Shown: piece after piece, positions 41,001-49,242 of the stretch
Layout: each line of letters starts with the position of its first letter
Position numbering within the stretch: position 1 is the stretch's first letter
DNA from: Streptomyces sp. NA04227
GTDB lineage: Bacteria > Actinomycetota > Actinomycetes > Streptomycetales > Streptomycetaceae
Direction: 5' to 3'
Length of the DNA stretch: 64,000 nucleotides
Assembly (NCBI RefSeq): GCF_013364195.1
Contig: NZ_CP054918.1
Coordinates: 2,717,001 to 2,781,000, forward strand
Notes under the pieces: model-generated
What the model saw: the letters and a program-made list of their open reading frames with translations, nothing else
What the model was told of the DNA's origin: nothing
Databases searched by the model: none
Position numbers and translations under genes: made by a program

Positions 41001-41794
41001 CCTTGAGATTCCAAGGCGGCTGTCTGCTGCTCGGGGGCGATACCGAGGCGGCATCGGCAGTTCACGACAAGGGAAGCCGGGGCAGTCGGGTCGCCGGGGG
41101 CCTGCATCTGTACGCCGCCGACGGTGAACGTCTCATCGAGGAGGCGGAGTTGCCCGTCCACCTGATCGTGGGAGTCGCGTACGCGGACGTTGTTCCGGGT
41201 GATCCACTGCTTGACCAGTGCCCGGCCCGGGCCGGTGGTGGCGCGGGCGGCTTCCAGCGTCGCGGTGTTCCAGGCGCGGGTCGCTTCGGTCGCAGCGACG
41301 CGGTGTTCTCGGCCGGGACCGAGCTGCGCACGGTCGCGGGCGAAGGCGTCGCGGAGGCGGGCGCGGAGCTGGTCGATGGTCTCCCCGGCGTCGAGCCCTG
41401 CGGCGAGTTCGCGGCGGGTGGCGTCGGCCAGGCGGTCGCCGACGGCGCGCAGCAGGTGCTCGGTCGTCTCGGCGTACTGGCCAAGCCCGTCGGGCAGGGT
41501 GCCGTTGTCGTACCGGCCGGGCAGATCGTCCCAGCCGTCGGGGAGTTCGGCGTCGGCATCTTCGGCTGCCGCGGTGGCAGCGGTTTCGGCGAGCCTCAGC
41601 AGGCGCCGCACGAGGCCGGTCACGTGGCTGTGCCACATGCGGGCGATGCGGCCGACGGAGAACCGTGCGGCGACAAGTTCGGTGGCGTCAGCGAGGGCGT
41701 CGGCGAACTCGTCGGCGGTCGCAGTGAGTGCGGCGGCCACCGCCTTGGCGAAGTCGCGCTCTGCGGCGTCGAGTTGCGCGTTGCGGTCAGGCAC
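38006..41794 (-). CDS. MuF / 2H / capsid protease fusion protein
   Basis: The 1,262-residue protein joins at least four parts. Residues 1-250 are a MuF/SPP1 gp7-type minor head domain, with RVRDSHDQVDGQ and NCRCRL. Residues about 290-455 look like a 2H phosphoesterase fold: His321-Leu-Thr323 and His419-Val-Cys421, the second motif lacking Ser/Thr. Residues about 488-725 resemble a prohead protease (candidate His519, Ser575) ending ATLVAMPAYAQARI. Residues about 743-798 are a winged-helix-like segment (AREVAKALGIRMETARGHLA). A further region of about 450 residues follows. It cleaves the capsid delta domain, by inference from position. Confidence 0.8.
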   Translation of the reverse strand: MPDRNAQLDAAERDFAKAVAAALTATADEFADALADATELVAARFSVGRIARMWHSHVTGLVRRLLRLAETAATAAAEDADAELPDGWDDLPGRYDNGTLPDGLGQYAETTEHLLRAVGDRLADATRRELAAGLDAGETIDQLRARLRDAFARDRAQLGPGREHRVAATEATRAWNTATLEAARATTGPGRALVKQWITRNNVRVRDSHDQVDGQLRLLDETFTVGGVQMQAPGDPTAPASLVVNCRCRLGIAPEQQTAALESQGASPAGVSIPRENRVMPDVTAAAGAQTGAMIALVPTEEDAERLALAAPGAEPARELHLTLVYLGEAADWDEEHRSDLVDRLRSISADLEAFAGRAFGANQWNADGDDPCWVWSVGDDREVDGPGLDAARQAASYALEGMHRQPELPAQHSPWQPHVCAAYSRSPALLSAMNERLGPVRFDRLRVAFAGEHTDIPLDQDKEDPMDDQETGQGPAARPWSTPDDTALAFENQQTGDGRVFRPNSLYWDGAGPWPLQHADEMLMGHEGAELAGSIQTIGRDGDRITGTGVIYPGRPAGADALMLLEEKAPLGVSVDLDDVSVEFVDNSSERVDEPDDEVVLFAASLPSASFLRLDDGSWSITATATAQWTASGAALSRTATGTQLITGRNGRVPAAAVRAALGPAGILTAGAGDPDSPDGVVLHSEHSGDLLLRVTRARLRGATLVAMPAYAQARIVLDDLPAEAPADDGEYALAAGSGPSAAHLRIVNYVKAAPVPVGAREVAKALGIRMETARGHLARAVKAGRLVRLARGLYIGPANEGAELAASVSGDLELPVHADPDRKWDGPAAQKAILAWATDGDEVDADKLASGFLYRDDDADPATAAAYKLPFADVVDDHLEVIPAGVYAIAAVLQGGRGGVDLPEDDREAVRGRVETLYERIAKAYDDPSIVPPWIGDDGDGNGDNGDEAMASISELEASAWSAMREADPMPAAWFREPTAEELPPGSGGVHYANGRVYGWVAQAGEPHAGYPGKNLTIESLGRIDTTHFLRARFKLDNGRMVKAGAFTMNAPHHRDGAECESAACQFDDTRTVAAIITVGMNSRGMWFSGAAAPWLSEWDRNVFAACQPSYHMKQRGGRWQLRAVLSVPVPGHSSPLLATAVAERSNLALAASAAAAVLDTSDTVPDMSARTTPGIAGQRPDTGPDMSGHRPAASGDVDQVARSLLSSVPFVDALLTAMDRRQEQREEAARDEAARLAASVIAPAREEIAAGHVEKEGAV
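38215..38310. repeat. Second cluster of TGTCCGGACA-like units
   Basis: About six to eight imperfect units (GCCCGGACA, TGTCCGGGC, GTGTCCGGACG, GCGGACATGTCCGG and similar) lie within the coding region of the fusion protein, where they encode PDTGPDMSGHRPA-type sequence. Confidence 0.6.
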
Positions 41795-42026
41795 GGTTGA
41801 TCCTCCTCACCGGTAGCGGGCTGTCGGGGTCGTCGCAGATTTCGCACCACGTCCAGATGCCGACGGTGGCGACACCGCCGGGGCTGAGCAGCAGCAGCGG
41901 TGTGGTGATCTGCGTCCACGCCTTGCAGTCCGCGCACCAGCCCGTCACCAAAGTTCCGGCGTGCAGGGACAAGTCCCCGCCGGTTGGGGCCTGTAGCGGC
42001 AGCTGAGGGCCGCGGGGCCCGGTCAC
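41787..42026 (-). CDS. Small zinc-ribbon-like protein
   Basis: The 79-residue protein starts at a GTG overlapping the portal stop (GTGA) and ends eight bases inside the fusion gene. Two C-x2-C pairs, GWCADCKAW and TWCEICDD, are about 27 residues apart, with LLLLSPGGVATVG between, the form of a small zinc ribbon. Coupling on both sides makes it a firm member of the head operon. It could help portal or protease assembly, but no role is known. Confidence 0.72.
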   Translation of the reverse strand: MTGPRGPQLPLQAPTGGDLSLHAGTLVTGWCADCKAWTQITTPLLLLSPGGVATVGIWTWCEICDDPDSPLPVRRINRA

Positions 42027-43759
42027 TGGGCGCCGCCGACACACGAGGTGAGGACGGTCGACACCAGCCGGTATTCGTGCTCGATGCCGGCCGCGATCAG
42101 CTCCCGGGCGTAGTTGTCGAGCGACGCGGTCAGGCACTCGACGTCGAGGCCGTAGCGGATGGCGATCTCGGGGGCGCGGGACCAGGCGCCATCGAGGAGC
42201 CGCCACTGTTCGACCTGCGTGGGCTCGACCGGGAGCAGCGTGTGCAGGCGGGCTGAGTCGACGTCGCGGGCCTTCGCGCGCTCACTGCGGGGGCAGGCGG
42301 GCGTCTTCCGCAGCTTCTCCCCGGCGGCGGTCAGCGCGCACCAGATCAGACCGTCCGCGGCGGCGAGGAGCCCGTCACTGGCGCCAACCGTGGCCGAGGC
42401 GGGCAGGGTGTCCGGCTCTGCCTCCGTCTCGTCGACGGGCAAGTCGGGCCCGCCGGGCGCCTCCTCGGTGTCGTCGGCGTTCTCGTCCTGGTCGTCGTTG
42501 TTGGTCTGCTGCTCGGCTTCGGTGGGGGCGTCGCTGTCGTCGAAGCCGGTCTCGCGGCGGAGGGCGTCGGCGGAGATAGCGCGTCGGTCGAAGACCTGCA
42601 ACGCGGTCTCCGACCTGTTCGTACGGACGCGGAGTGGGCTGGTGTCGTACCAGACGAGCCAGCGGTGCCAATCCGGATCGCCTTCGGATTCGAGAATGGG
42701 GCGGAGCCACTGCTGCGTGAGGGCGTAGGAGACCGTCCGCAGCTTCGGTTCGATGCCCAGGCGGATCGCCTCGGAGGTGAGTGCCCAGGCGCCCCAGTGG
42801 TTCACGTCGCCGAGTCCGAGCAGGATCTCGGCGGGGATCTCAAGGCCGGTCGCGAAGCGTCGCACGGCCTCTTCCCGCAGCTTGAGCGCGAGTTCGTCAA
42901 ACTGCGACTCGAAGGTGATGTGCTTGAACTCGGCGATGGTGTCCGGCGGCAGCTCCAGCACGATCGGCACCGTCGCGGCGGCGCTCTCGGGGTCGCGGAT
43001 CGCGGTTTCGGCGATCGTCATGAAAATCTCGATCAGGTCGTCCTCGCCTGATCCCTGCTGCTGTGACGACGGGAACCGTGTGCCCTTGGGGACGAGGAGC
43101 AGTCCCCGGCCGGTGATCCTGCTGCGGGCGATGGCCTTCACAGCGGCGTTGAGGAGGAGCAGTTCCTCCAGAAGCTCCAGCGACGACCTGACCGGGCTGT
43201 CGGCGTCGATGGACCGCTCGGGGTCCGGCTCCCACACGCGGAGCGCCACCGGCCCGTCGGGGTCCATCGTGTCGGGGTCGCCCTCGGGGATCGGGACGTC
43301 TTCGCCGTCGATCTCCGCTGTGAGCTTGCCTTGCTGCTGGCGGACCTCGCGTACGGACAGGACACGCCAGTCGTGGCCGTCTTCCGGCGCGTACGGCGAG
43401 AGGACTTCGGCGTTGGGGCGAATGACGATCCAGCCCTCGCCGGGCACGGTCAGGTGTTTCCCGAACTGACCGAGCATCTTGGCCTGTCCGTCGGCGCCTC
43501 CGGCGATCTGGTCGACGATCTCGGCTGCGCGGTGGCCGGCCGGGGCCGGGTCGATCGAGCCGTCATCGTCCCGCCTGCCCGCGTAGAGGCGGGCGCCGGA
43601 CATGGCGTTGCCGATCCACGAGGCGGCGAACCGCACTTCGGGGACCTGGTGGTACATGTCGTAGGCGCGGTGCTGCCATGACTGGTCGCCGGAGCCTTTC
43701 CCTCGGATCTTCCTGGAGGTGTAGCGGGATGCGGCGGCGACGATCTCCTTACGCGGCAT
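42023..43759 (-). CDS. Portal protein
   Basis: The 578-residue protein forms the DNA entry ring of the head. It has the HK97/SPP1-like portal course: an N-terminal DMYHQVPEVRFAASWIGNAMS clip region, a central ELLEELLLLNAAVKAIARSR helix, and LKLREEAVRRFATGLEIPAE followed by GDVNHWGAWALTSEAIRLG. An acidic C-terminal region (EAEQQTNNDDQDENADDTEE) precedes a Cys-containing tail. Gene order after the terminase and before MuF is standard. The ATG overlaps the previous stop as TGATG. Confidence 0.88.
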   Translation of the reverse strand: MPRKEIVAAASRYTSRKIRGKGSGDQSWQHRAYDMYHQVPEVRFAASWIGNAMSGARLYAGRRDDDGSIDPAPAGHRAAEIVDQIAGGADGQAKMLGQFGKHLTVPGEGWIVIRPNAEVLSPYAPEDGHDWRVLSVREVRQQQGKLTAEIDGEDVPIPEGDPDTMDPDGPVALRVWEPDPERSIDADSPVRSSLELLEELLLLNAAVKAIARSRITGRGLLLVPKGTRFPSSQQQGSGEDDLIEIFMTIAETAIRDPESAAATVPIVLELPPDTIAEFKHITFESQFDELALKLREEAVRRFATGLEIPAEILLGLGDVNHWGAWALTSEAIRLGIEPKLRTVSYALTQQWLRPILESEGDPDWHRWLVWYDTSPLRVRTNRSETALQVFDRRAISADALRRETGFDDSDAPTEAEQQTNNDDQDENADDTEEAPGGPDLPVDETEAEPDTLPASATVGASDGLLAAADGLIWCALTAAGEKLRKTPACPRSERAKARDVDSARLHTLLPVEPTQVEQWRLLDGAWSRAPEIAIRYGLDVECLTASLDNYARELIAAGIEHEYRLVSTVLTSCVGGAQ

Positions 43760-44097
43760 CAGCCGTCAGCCTTCCGCTCGTCGTCCCAGCGGTTGAGGAG
43801 GACGGCGGCTCCGGCGACGGCCAGCCACTCGACGCCGTGCACGAGGACCGGGGCGTCCGGCCAGGCGTCGTTCACCAGCAGCCAGGTCGCGAGGAGCGCG
43901 CCAGAGATCCACCAACCCATGCAGTAGACGCAGGAGATCAGCGTCACGACGAACGCGCGCACCTTGGCTTCGGGCTGGGCCTCGTGCCAGGCGAAGATCC
44001 GGTCACGAAGCGGATCGAGGATCGTGTCATGGACCGCGAGCTGCGTGCCGCGGTACCCGGCCAGGGCCAGGAGGGCGAGTTCGGGGAGTTGGAGCAC
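43759..44097 (-). CDS. DUF1360 membrane protein
   Basis: The 112-residue protein starts at a GTG after GGGGGCG. It has an amphipathic N-terminus (GYRGTQLAVHDTILDPLRD), then two membrane segments around VVTLISCVYCMGWWISGALL and WLAVAGAAVLL. CVYCMGWWIS is the DUF1360 signature. Members are common in actinobacterial genomes and phages, often near the portal gene; their function is unknown. Confidence 0.82.
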   Translation of the reverse strand: MLQLPELALLALAGYRGTQLAVHDTILDPLRDRIFAWHEAQPEAKVRAFVVTLISCVYCMGWWISGALLATWLLVNDAWPDAPVLVHGVEWLAVAGAAVLLNRWDDERKADG

Positions 44098-44262
44098 TGC
44101 CGCCCCCTATGCGGAGATCATCCGGGCAACGTCAGCGGGTGATGATAGACCACCTCGCAGACCCTCCCCCGGCGTAATTTCCGCAGGCCAGACCGCATTT
44201 TTAGATCACGCTGGAGGTGTATCGGCCCCCGGCGGGCGGAAGGCGGGGCAGCGGGGGCAAGG

Positions 44263-44526
44263 TCAGAACAGGGCCCACGCATCCTCAGCCTGACCGCGCT
44301 GCGGTGTCTCGTCATCGGAGACATCGTCAAGTTCGAGCTGATGAGCGGGCGGCGGCAGCTCGACGACGTTTAGGGAGCCGGGACACGACACCAGTGGCCC
44401 GTCCGGGGAGCGCAAAGCCCCGGGGTCGTCGTGCCGCCACAAGCGGCCCATGGAGAGACGACCGGCGACCGGTCCTGCCGCGGTGGGTCGGCCGCAGCTC
44501 GGGCACAGGACACGGGGCAGCTTCAT
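44263..44526 (-). CDS. Small CPSCG protein, unknown
   Basis: The 87-residue protein begins MKLPRVLCPSCGRPTAAGPV and has a second Cys in PLVSCPGSL, so one partial zinc site is possible. The stretch VAGRLSMGRLWRHDDPGAL appears conserved in similar actinobacterial proteins as I remember them. It precedes the portal-region genes in transcription and faces the plus-strand gene at 44761. Function unknown. Confidence 0.6.
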   Translation of the reverse strand: MKLPRVLCPSCGRPTAAGPVAGRLSMGRLWRHDDPGALRSPDGPLVSCPGSLNVVELPPPAHQLELDDVSDDETPQRGQAEDAWALF

Positions 44527-44760
44527 GGTGCCCAGTGTGGCGCGCCCAGACAGCGGACGTACGCACTTCCCGGCCACAGCGGTCAGCCTGGATTGGCAGC
44601 CAACCTGCTACTGCTGGAGGTTGCAGGCTCGCGTGCTCGTCTCGTCGAGTACCGAGGCAGTCGGCGGCCACCAGGCTGCCCCTGACCACGGTTCGCGCCC
44701 CTTCGTCCATACTCGTTGGCCGCCGCAGCGAGGACGGCAGGCGGCTCGTATGCTCCAGGG

Positions 44761-45051
44761 GTGTATGAGTTCCCGCAAGACCTGGTCGAAGCGTCCCGCA
44801 CCTGCCGGAAGCTGACCGCCCGCATTGACGAGCTCCCATACCGGGCAGTCACACTCGCCGACGGGACGCCGGTGGAGCGGCGCCGCCCAGCAATCGACTA
44901 CGACCAGGCGCTTGAGGACGAGTTGGCCGAGCTGCGCCGCGAACGGCTCGCCGCAGCGGTGGACGTGGTCACGCACACGTTCTGGGTGTCGGTGGACGCC
45001 GGGGACCGGACTACCGCGCGAACCGCGCTCCACGAGGCTGTTCGAAGCTGA
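44761..45051 (+). CDS. Plus-strand hypothetical protein, possibly leaderless
   Basis: The 96-residue protein begins at GTG (VYEFPQDLVEASRTCRKLTA). A TATGCT box ends about seven bases before the start, so a leaderless transcript is likely. The protein is helical, with ARIDELPYRAV and ALEDELAELRRERLAAAV. It is one of two plus-strand genes inserted between the portal and terminase genes. The upstream in-frame codons lie before the likely promoter. Function unknown. Confidence 0.6.
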   Translation: MYEFPQDLVEASRTCRKLTARIDELPYRAVTLADGTPVERRRPAIDYDQALEDELAELRRERLAAAVDVVTHTFWVSVDAGDRTTARTALHEAVRS

Positions 45052-45221
45052 GCCGAAATTCCCCTCCCTGTCTGCGGACCTTCTGTGACGATCGATCGCA
45101 AGTCGTCAGGCTCAGGGGGTAGTTCGTTGATCACGCTCGGCGTAGTGGGCGGTGATCGCCCCCTCGATGCGTGAGCATATGGCTTTCGCGCGTTCGTCGG
45201 CGGCTCGCTACGGTCGTCGCC

Positions 45222-46034
45222 ATGGGCGAAGGGCGATGGCAAAAGCGAGGCGGGAAAGTCCTCTACGAAGGCGGGCCACAAAACCGGATCCGGCTCACTG
45301 TCGACACCGCAGTCCGGCCGGACGGGGCCACGGTGGATTATCCGTACGTCGCGGCGCCGGACTCGGTGCGTGTGCTGGCGGTGCATCAGGGGCAGGTTGC
45401 GGCGGTGACCCAGCACCACTACCTCCACGACGCGCAGATCACTGACCTGCCCGGAGGTTACGTCGACGAGGGGGAAGATCCGGCCGCTGCCGCCCTCCGG
45501 GAGCTGGAGGAGGAGACCGGTCTCCGGGCTGCCTGGCTGCACCCGCTTGGCGCGGTGGCTACTGCTCGTGCGACCAGCGCCGAGAAAGCTCACCTCTTCC
45601 TCGCGTACGGCTGTACCGAGGGGCCCGTCTCGCTGGATGCGGGCGAGTCAGTGCGTTGCTCGTGGCTGACGTGGCCAGACTTGACCGAGATTGATCTCGC
45701 AATACCGGTCGCGCTACCTCAACCCTTGGCTGACGCGGCATCGTTGGCCGCGATCGAGAGGGCACGGGCGCTGCTGCGGGCTGTGGGCGGAGACCTTCCA
45801 GCCGCCCGAGACGACCTCCCTAGCGCTGCTTCGGCGGCGTCTACGGTGGCTGCGCTCCGCTGCCCGTTCGCGGACGACCGCCTCAGCCTGGTCTGGATGG
45901 ACCTGGCGGTGGGCCGGACTGCGGAGGGTGCCGCGATCCTGGCTGAGCTAAAAGGGGCGTATGACGGGCCGCGGGCGGACGGTGCGTGGCAGCACGCGGC
46001 CGACCGGTTCTCGGATCTGGCGCGGCGTTCGTAA
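45222..46034 (+). CDS. NUDIX hydrolase with helical C-terminal extension
   Basis: The 270-residue protein starts at the ATG at 45222. The Nudix box at 79-101 is complete: GGYVDEGEDPAAAALRELEE followed by ETG, matching G-x5-E-x7-REU-x-EE-x-GU. The N-terminal region (SVRVLAVHQGQVAAVTQHHY) resembles ADP-sugar pyrophosphatases. The last 100 residues form a helical extension (AWQHAADRFSDLARRS). It lies against the late genes, so it is probably cargo, perhaps acting on NAD- or nucleotide-sugar-type signals. Confidence 0.83.
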   Translation: MGEGRWQKRGGKVLYEGGPQNRIRLTVDTAVRPDGATVDYPYVAAPDSVRVLAVHQGQVAAVTQHHYLHDAQITDLPGGYVDEGEDPAAAALRELEEETGLRAAWLHPLGAVATARATSAEKAHLFLAYGCTEGPVSLDAGESVRCSWLTWPDLTEIDLAIPVALPQPLADAASLAAIERARALLRAVGGDLPAARDDLPSAASAASTVAALRCPFADDRLSLVWMDLAVGRTAEGAAILAELKGAYDGPRADGAWQHAADRFSDLARRS

Positions 46035-46132
46035 GCCTGCCGCTGATCACACCGAGGAGTATCGCCGCCCACCATCTCGGCCAGCGTCTTGCGCAGTCAC
46101 GTCGATACGTCATCGCGGCAGTGTCGCATCGG

Positions 46133-47716
46133 TCACTTGCTGATGCGGCGGCCGTACAGCCCGGCGGAGGACGGTGTTTGCCGCCCGGCGGTGGGCTGCG
46201 GGGCGGTTGGGAGCGGGGCGTGGACGATCGCGCCGCGGTTCGCCTCGGGGATCAGGCCGTACACGAGGATGCACGAGGCGTCGATCCGGCCCGGTGAGTC
46301 CGGGTCGGTCGGCTGCCAGGTCGCCCACTCGTTCTCCAGATCGGCGAACGCGCCGCGAAGGCGCACCCGGTCCTGGACCATCTGTTGCGCCACGGGCTCG
46401 GCCCTGAGCAGCTTGCCTTGCTTGGCGCGCACGGGGTCGATCAGCGGCATCAGGTGGCTCTCGGGAATGGCGCCTTCGCGTTGGAGCGTTTCCCACGACG
46501 TCTCCAGGGCGAGGACGGCCATGTCTCTGCCGAAGTTCCACTCGACGTAGATGATCGCCGCGTTCGTCTCATAGGCGAGCAGGCAGGCTGTCTTGGACCA
46601 CTCGGCCGACGACATGGGCGCCGATCGGTCGTGGGTGATCCAGACGCGCTTGTCGTCGCCGAGGAAGCCACTGACGACGCCGGCGGTGTCCCGGCCGCCG
46701 CCCGAGGGATCGATCGCGACGGCGATCTTCTGCGGCTCGACCTTCGTGGACCCGTCCCGGATGAGCCGCAGCAGGTCGCGTGATACCAGCGCGCCTTCGG
46801 ACGGCTGCGGGTCGCCCTGCGCCATGGCGTGCCAGTCCCGGACGCTGGACGTCTTCTTGACGTCCGCCCACCACGCCAGGAGCTGCTTCCGCTGCCTTGT
46901 GGGGATCTTCGGGTGCGGCAGCGGCTCCCCGTCCTGGCGGCCGAGCGGGTCGGGGCCGAACTTGCTGGGGTTGGCGATGGCGGGCAGGTGGACGACCGCC
47001 CACCGGCCGCCGTCCTCCAGGCGGCCTTCATCCTCCAGGCGCCGGCCGGAGAAGTCGTCGGGGTGCCAGCGGGTCTGGATCGCCACCACGGCGTTCCGGT
47101 CCGGCTGCAACCGCTTGAGTGCGGCCGAGCTCCACCAGTCGTGGACTTGCTCCCGCAGCCGGGCCGACTCGGCTTCGCTGCGGTCCTTGTGCGGGTCGTC
47201 GACGACGAGGAGGTTCACCGGGAAGCCGGTGAGGCCCGAGCCAATTGACACGCTGCGGACGCCGCCGCCCTTCGTGGTGTCGTAGTCCTGCGCGGCCGAC
47301 GAGCCTGCGAGGAGCGCCAGGTCGTACTCGCCGCCGTGCTCGGCGATGTACCGGCGAATCGCCTTGCCTCGCCGCATCGCCAGGTCGTCGCTGTAGGACG
47401 TGACGGCGACACGGTCCTCGGGGTGGAGGCACAGCCACCAGAACGGAAACCATTCGGCGACCGTCGTGCTCTTGCCGACCTGGCTCGGCGTGAACACCAT
47501 CAACCGGTCGTAGTCGCCGCGCTCCAGGCCCACCAGGGCCTCGCTGATGACCCGCAGGTGCGGGCGCATCCGGAACGAACCATCGAGGCCCCGGGCAAGG
47601 GTGACCGGGTCACGCAGGAGGTCCTGCCCGATCGCTCGCTCGGCGGCCTGGAGCCGCTGATACACCTCGGCGTCCTCCAGATGCTCAAGGCCGGTGGCGT
47701 TTATCACCGCGGTCAT
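46133..47716 (-). CDS. terL: Terminase large subunit
   Basis: The 527-residue DNA packaging motor has an N-terminal ATPase with a P-loop-like TPSQVGKSTTVAEW near residue 80, Walker B LLVVDDPHKDRS, and a C-terminal nuclease domain beginning VAIDPSGGGRDTAGVV, where the Asp binds metal. The ATP-binding loop has the Gly-Lys-Ser form typical of the family. It overlaps the small subunit gene by four bases (ATGA). Converges with the NUDIX gene. Confidence 0.92.
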   Translation of the reverse strand: MTAVINATGLEHLEDAEVYQRLQAAERAIGQDLLRDPVTLARGLDGSFRMRPHLRVISEALVGLERGDYDRLMVFTPSQVGKSTTVAEWFPFWWLCLHPEDRVAVTSYSDDLAMRRGKAIRRYIAEHGGEYDLALLAGSSAAQDYDTTKGGGVRSVSIGSGLTGFPVNLLVVDDPHKDRSEAESARLREQVHDWWSSAALKRLQPDRNAVVAIQTRWHPDDFSGRRLEDEGRLEDGGRWAVVHLPAIANPSKFGPDPLGRQDGEPLPHPKIPTRQRKQLLAWWADVKKTSSVRDWHAMAQGDPQPSEGALVSRDLLRLIRDGSTKVEPQKIAVAIDPSGGGRDTAGVVSGFLGDDKRVWITHDRSAPMSSAEWSKTACLLAYETNAAIIYVEWNFGRDMAVLALETSWETLQREGAIPESHLMPLIDPVRAKQGKLLRAEPVAQQMVQDRVRLRGAFADLENEWATWQPTDPDSPGRIDASCILVYGLIPEANRGAIVHAPLPTAPQPTAGRQTPSSAGLYGRRISK

Positions 47717-48339
47717 GGGGTCTCGCTCTCGTCATCGTCGTCGGCGGGGCCGTCTTCCTCATCGTCGCCGTCGACCGCGCGGACGCGGCGGGACACCGAC
47801 GCCGCGAGGCCAGCCAGGCGTACCCGCCGCTGCTCCGGCGGCATCTGCGCGAACTCGGCGAGCTGCACCGCGAGCGGGTTCCCGCCGGTGCCGGTGACCG
47901 CGATCGTCGCCGCCGGGTCACCGAAGAGGACGCGCCGGTGCCGCATGGCCACGTCCAGGAGCCGGATGAAATCGCCGACGGACATCGACCCGGCGTCGAG
48001 GGTGCCGAGGCGTTGCGCCAACTTGCCCACCGCCGCGCCCAAGATCCGTGCGTCGGTCTCGGCCGCCTTGCGCCGCTCCTCGACCCAGCCGGCCTCGTAC
48101 AGCCGGTCCAGGTGTCGGTCCCACGAGTCGGCGCGCTCGCGCCACCGGTAGGTCGCCGCCGCCTTCCGGACCGTCACCGGGTGAAGCTGTAGCCCCTCCG
48201 CAGCCTTCTGTAGGGTCCGCGTGCGCCCGAGATCGCGGTAGGTGACGAACTGGCCGTGCTTGCGGGCAGTCTCGTCGGGTTGCTGCTCCCAGGGGTCCAG
48301 GGTTGGACTGAGGCTGATGGGGGGCTTGTTGGCGCTCAC
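47713..48339 (-). CDS. terS: Terminase small subunit
   Basis: The 208-residue protein contains an N-terminal helix-turn-helix (RTLQKAAEGLQLHPVTVRKA) for recognising the packaging site, a central helical oligomerisation part (AAVGKLAQRLGTLDAGSMSV), and an acidic tail (DGDDEEDGPADDDDESETP). Immediate overlap with the large subunit gene supports the call. Length is normal. Confidence 0.78.
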   Translation of the reverse strand: MSANKPPISLSPTLDPWEQQPDETARKHGQFVTYRDLGRTRTLQKAAEGLQLHPVTVRKAAATYRWRERADSWDRHLDRLYEAGWVEERRKAAETDARILGAAVGKLAQRLGTLDAGSMSVGDFIRLLDVAMRHRRVLFGDPAATIAVTGTGGNPLAVQLAEFAQMPPEQRRVRLAGLAASVSRRVRAVDGDDEEDGPADDDDESETP

Positions 48340-48345
48340 GGTGGC

Positions 48346-49242
48346 CTACGCAGGGGTGTCGAGGTACTGGTTGGCCCACAGCTCCAGTGCCTTGTACCGG
48401 TGCTCTGCGGGGACATCGCCACGGGCTACAGCCTGCTGGAGGGCTTTCTCGACGATCGCGGCGGACTTCGTGGGCATCGCGTCGGTGTGGAACAGGGTGA
48501 GGAGCGGGGCCATGCCGTGATGCTTGGGCTCCCCCGTGTCCCGGTCGAACCAGGCGTCGACGAGTTCGGCGGCGTGGTCCTTGAAGCTCTCCAGGATGAG
48601 GCCGAAGGCGGTGGCGACGTTGGTGACGTCGCTGCTCTTGGAGGCGAGGTCGAGGGCAGCCATGGTCTGGTCGTACTGGCGGAGAGCGGCGACCCAGACG
48701 GCGTCGGATGAGGAGGCGAGGCCGAGGGCGTCGCGGATGACGTCCTGGGCGTCCTTGAGGTCGTCGGGGAGGAACACGATCGCGAGGGTCTGGAAGCTCA
48801 GGTTGGCCTCGCCGAGGCTGGGGCTGTCGAGGTCGGCGAGGAGTTCCAGGGTGGCGTCGTCGAGTCCAGCGTACTGGCGGAGGTCGAGGTCTTCGATCTT
48901 CTCGTAGAGGGTCTTGAGGATCGCCAGATCGTCTTCCCCGGCGATCGAGTTGTGCGAGAGCTGGATGGCGAGGCGCTGCGACTCGGTGAGCAGGTCGGAG
49001 GTCTCTAGCCAGGTGATCTCTTCGATTCCGGCCTCGATGGCGGCCTTCGTGCGGTGGTTACCGGAGAGGACGATCCGCTCGCCGGACCCGATGTCGTGCC
49101 AGACGAACGGGGTGGAGGTCAGGGCTTCGTCGCGGCGGACGTTCGCGACGAGCTGCTGATACTGCTCGTGCCGCATGTAGCGCGCGTTCAGGTCGAGGAG
49201 CTTCAGCGAGCGGGGGTCGCCGGTGCGGATCTCGGTCTTCAC
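48346..49242 (-). CDS. ParB-like nuclease-domain protein
   Basis: The 298-residue protein starts at a GTG overlapping the upstream stop (GTGA). The N-terminal 100 residues are ParB-like: IVLSGNHRTKAAIEAGIEEI contains the G-N-H-R-x-x-A variant of the ParB G-E-R-R motif. The rest is helical, without a recognised DNA-binding domain. ParB-like phage proteins may act as nucleases or NTP-dependent switches. Coupling to the modification-like enzyme upstream suggests that the two work together on DNA. Confidence 0.78.
   Translation of the reverse strand: MKTEIRTGDPRSLKLLDLNARYMRHEQYQQLVANVRRDEALTSTPFVWHDIGSGERIVLSGNHRTKAAIEAGIEEITWLETSDLLTESQRLAIQLSHNSIAGEDDLAILKTLYEKIEDLDLRQYAGLDDATLELLADLDSPSLGEANLSFQTLAIVFLPDDLKDAQDVIRDALGLASSSDAVWVAALRQYDQTMAALDLASKSSDVTNVATAFGLILESFKDHAAELVDAWFDRDTGEPKHHGMAPLLTLFHTDAMPTKSAAIVEKALQQAVARGDVPAEHRYKALELWANQYLDTPA

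Noticed and set aside
44118..44330. Minus-strand frame ending VVYHHPLTLPG between DUF1360 and the CPSCG gene
   Set aside because: No ribosome site at any start and most of the frame overlaps the neighbouring gene; only the last 26 codons look protein-like.
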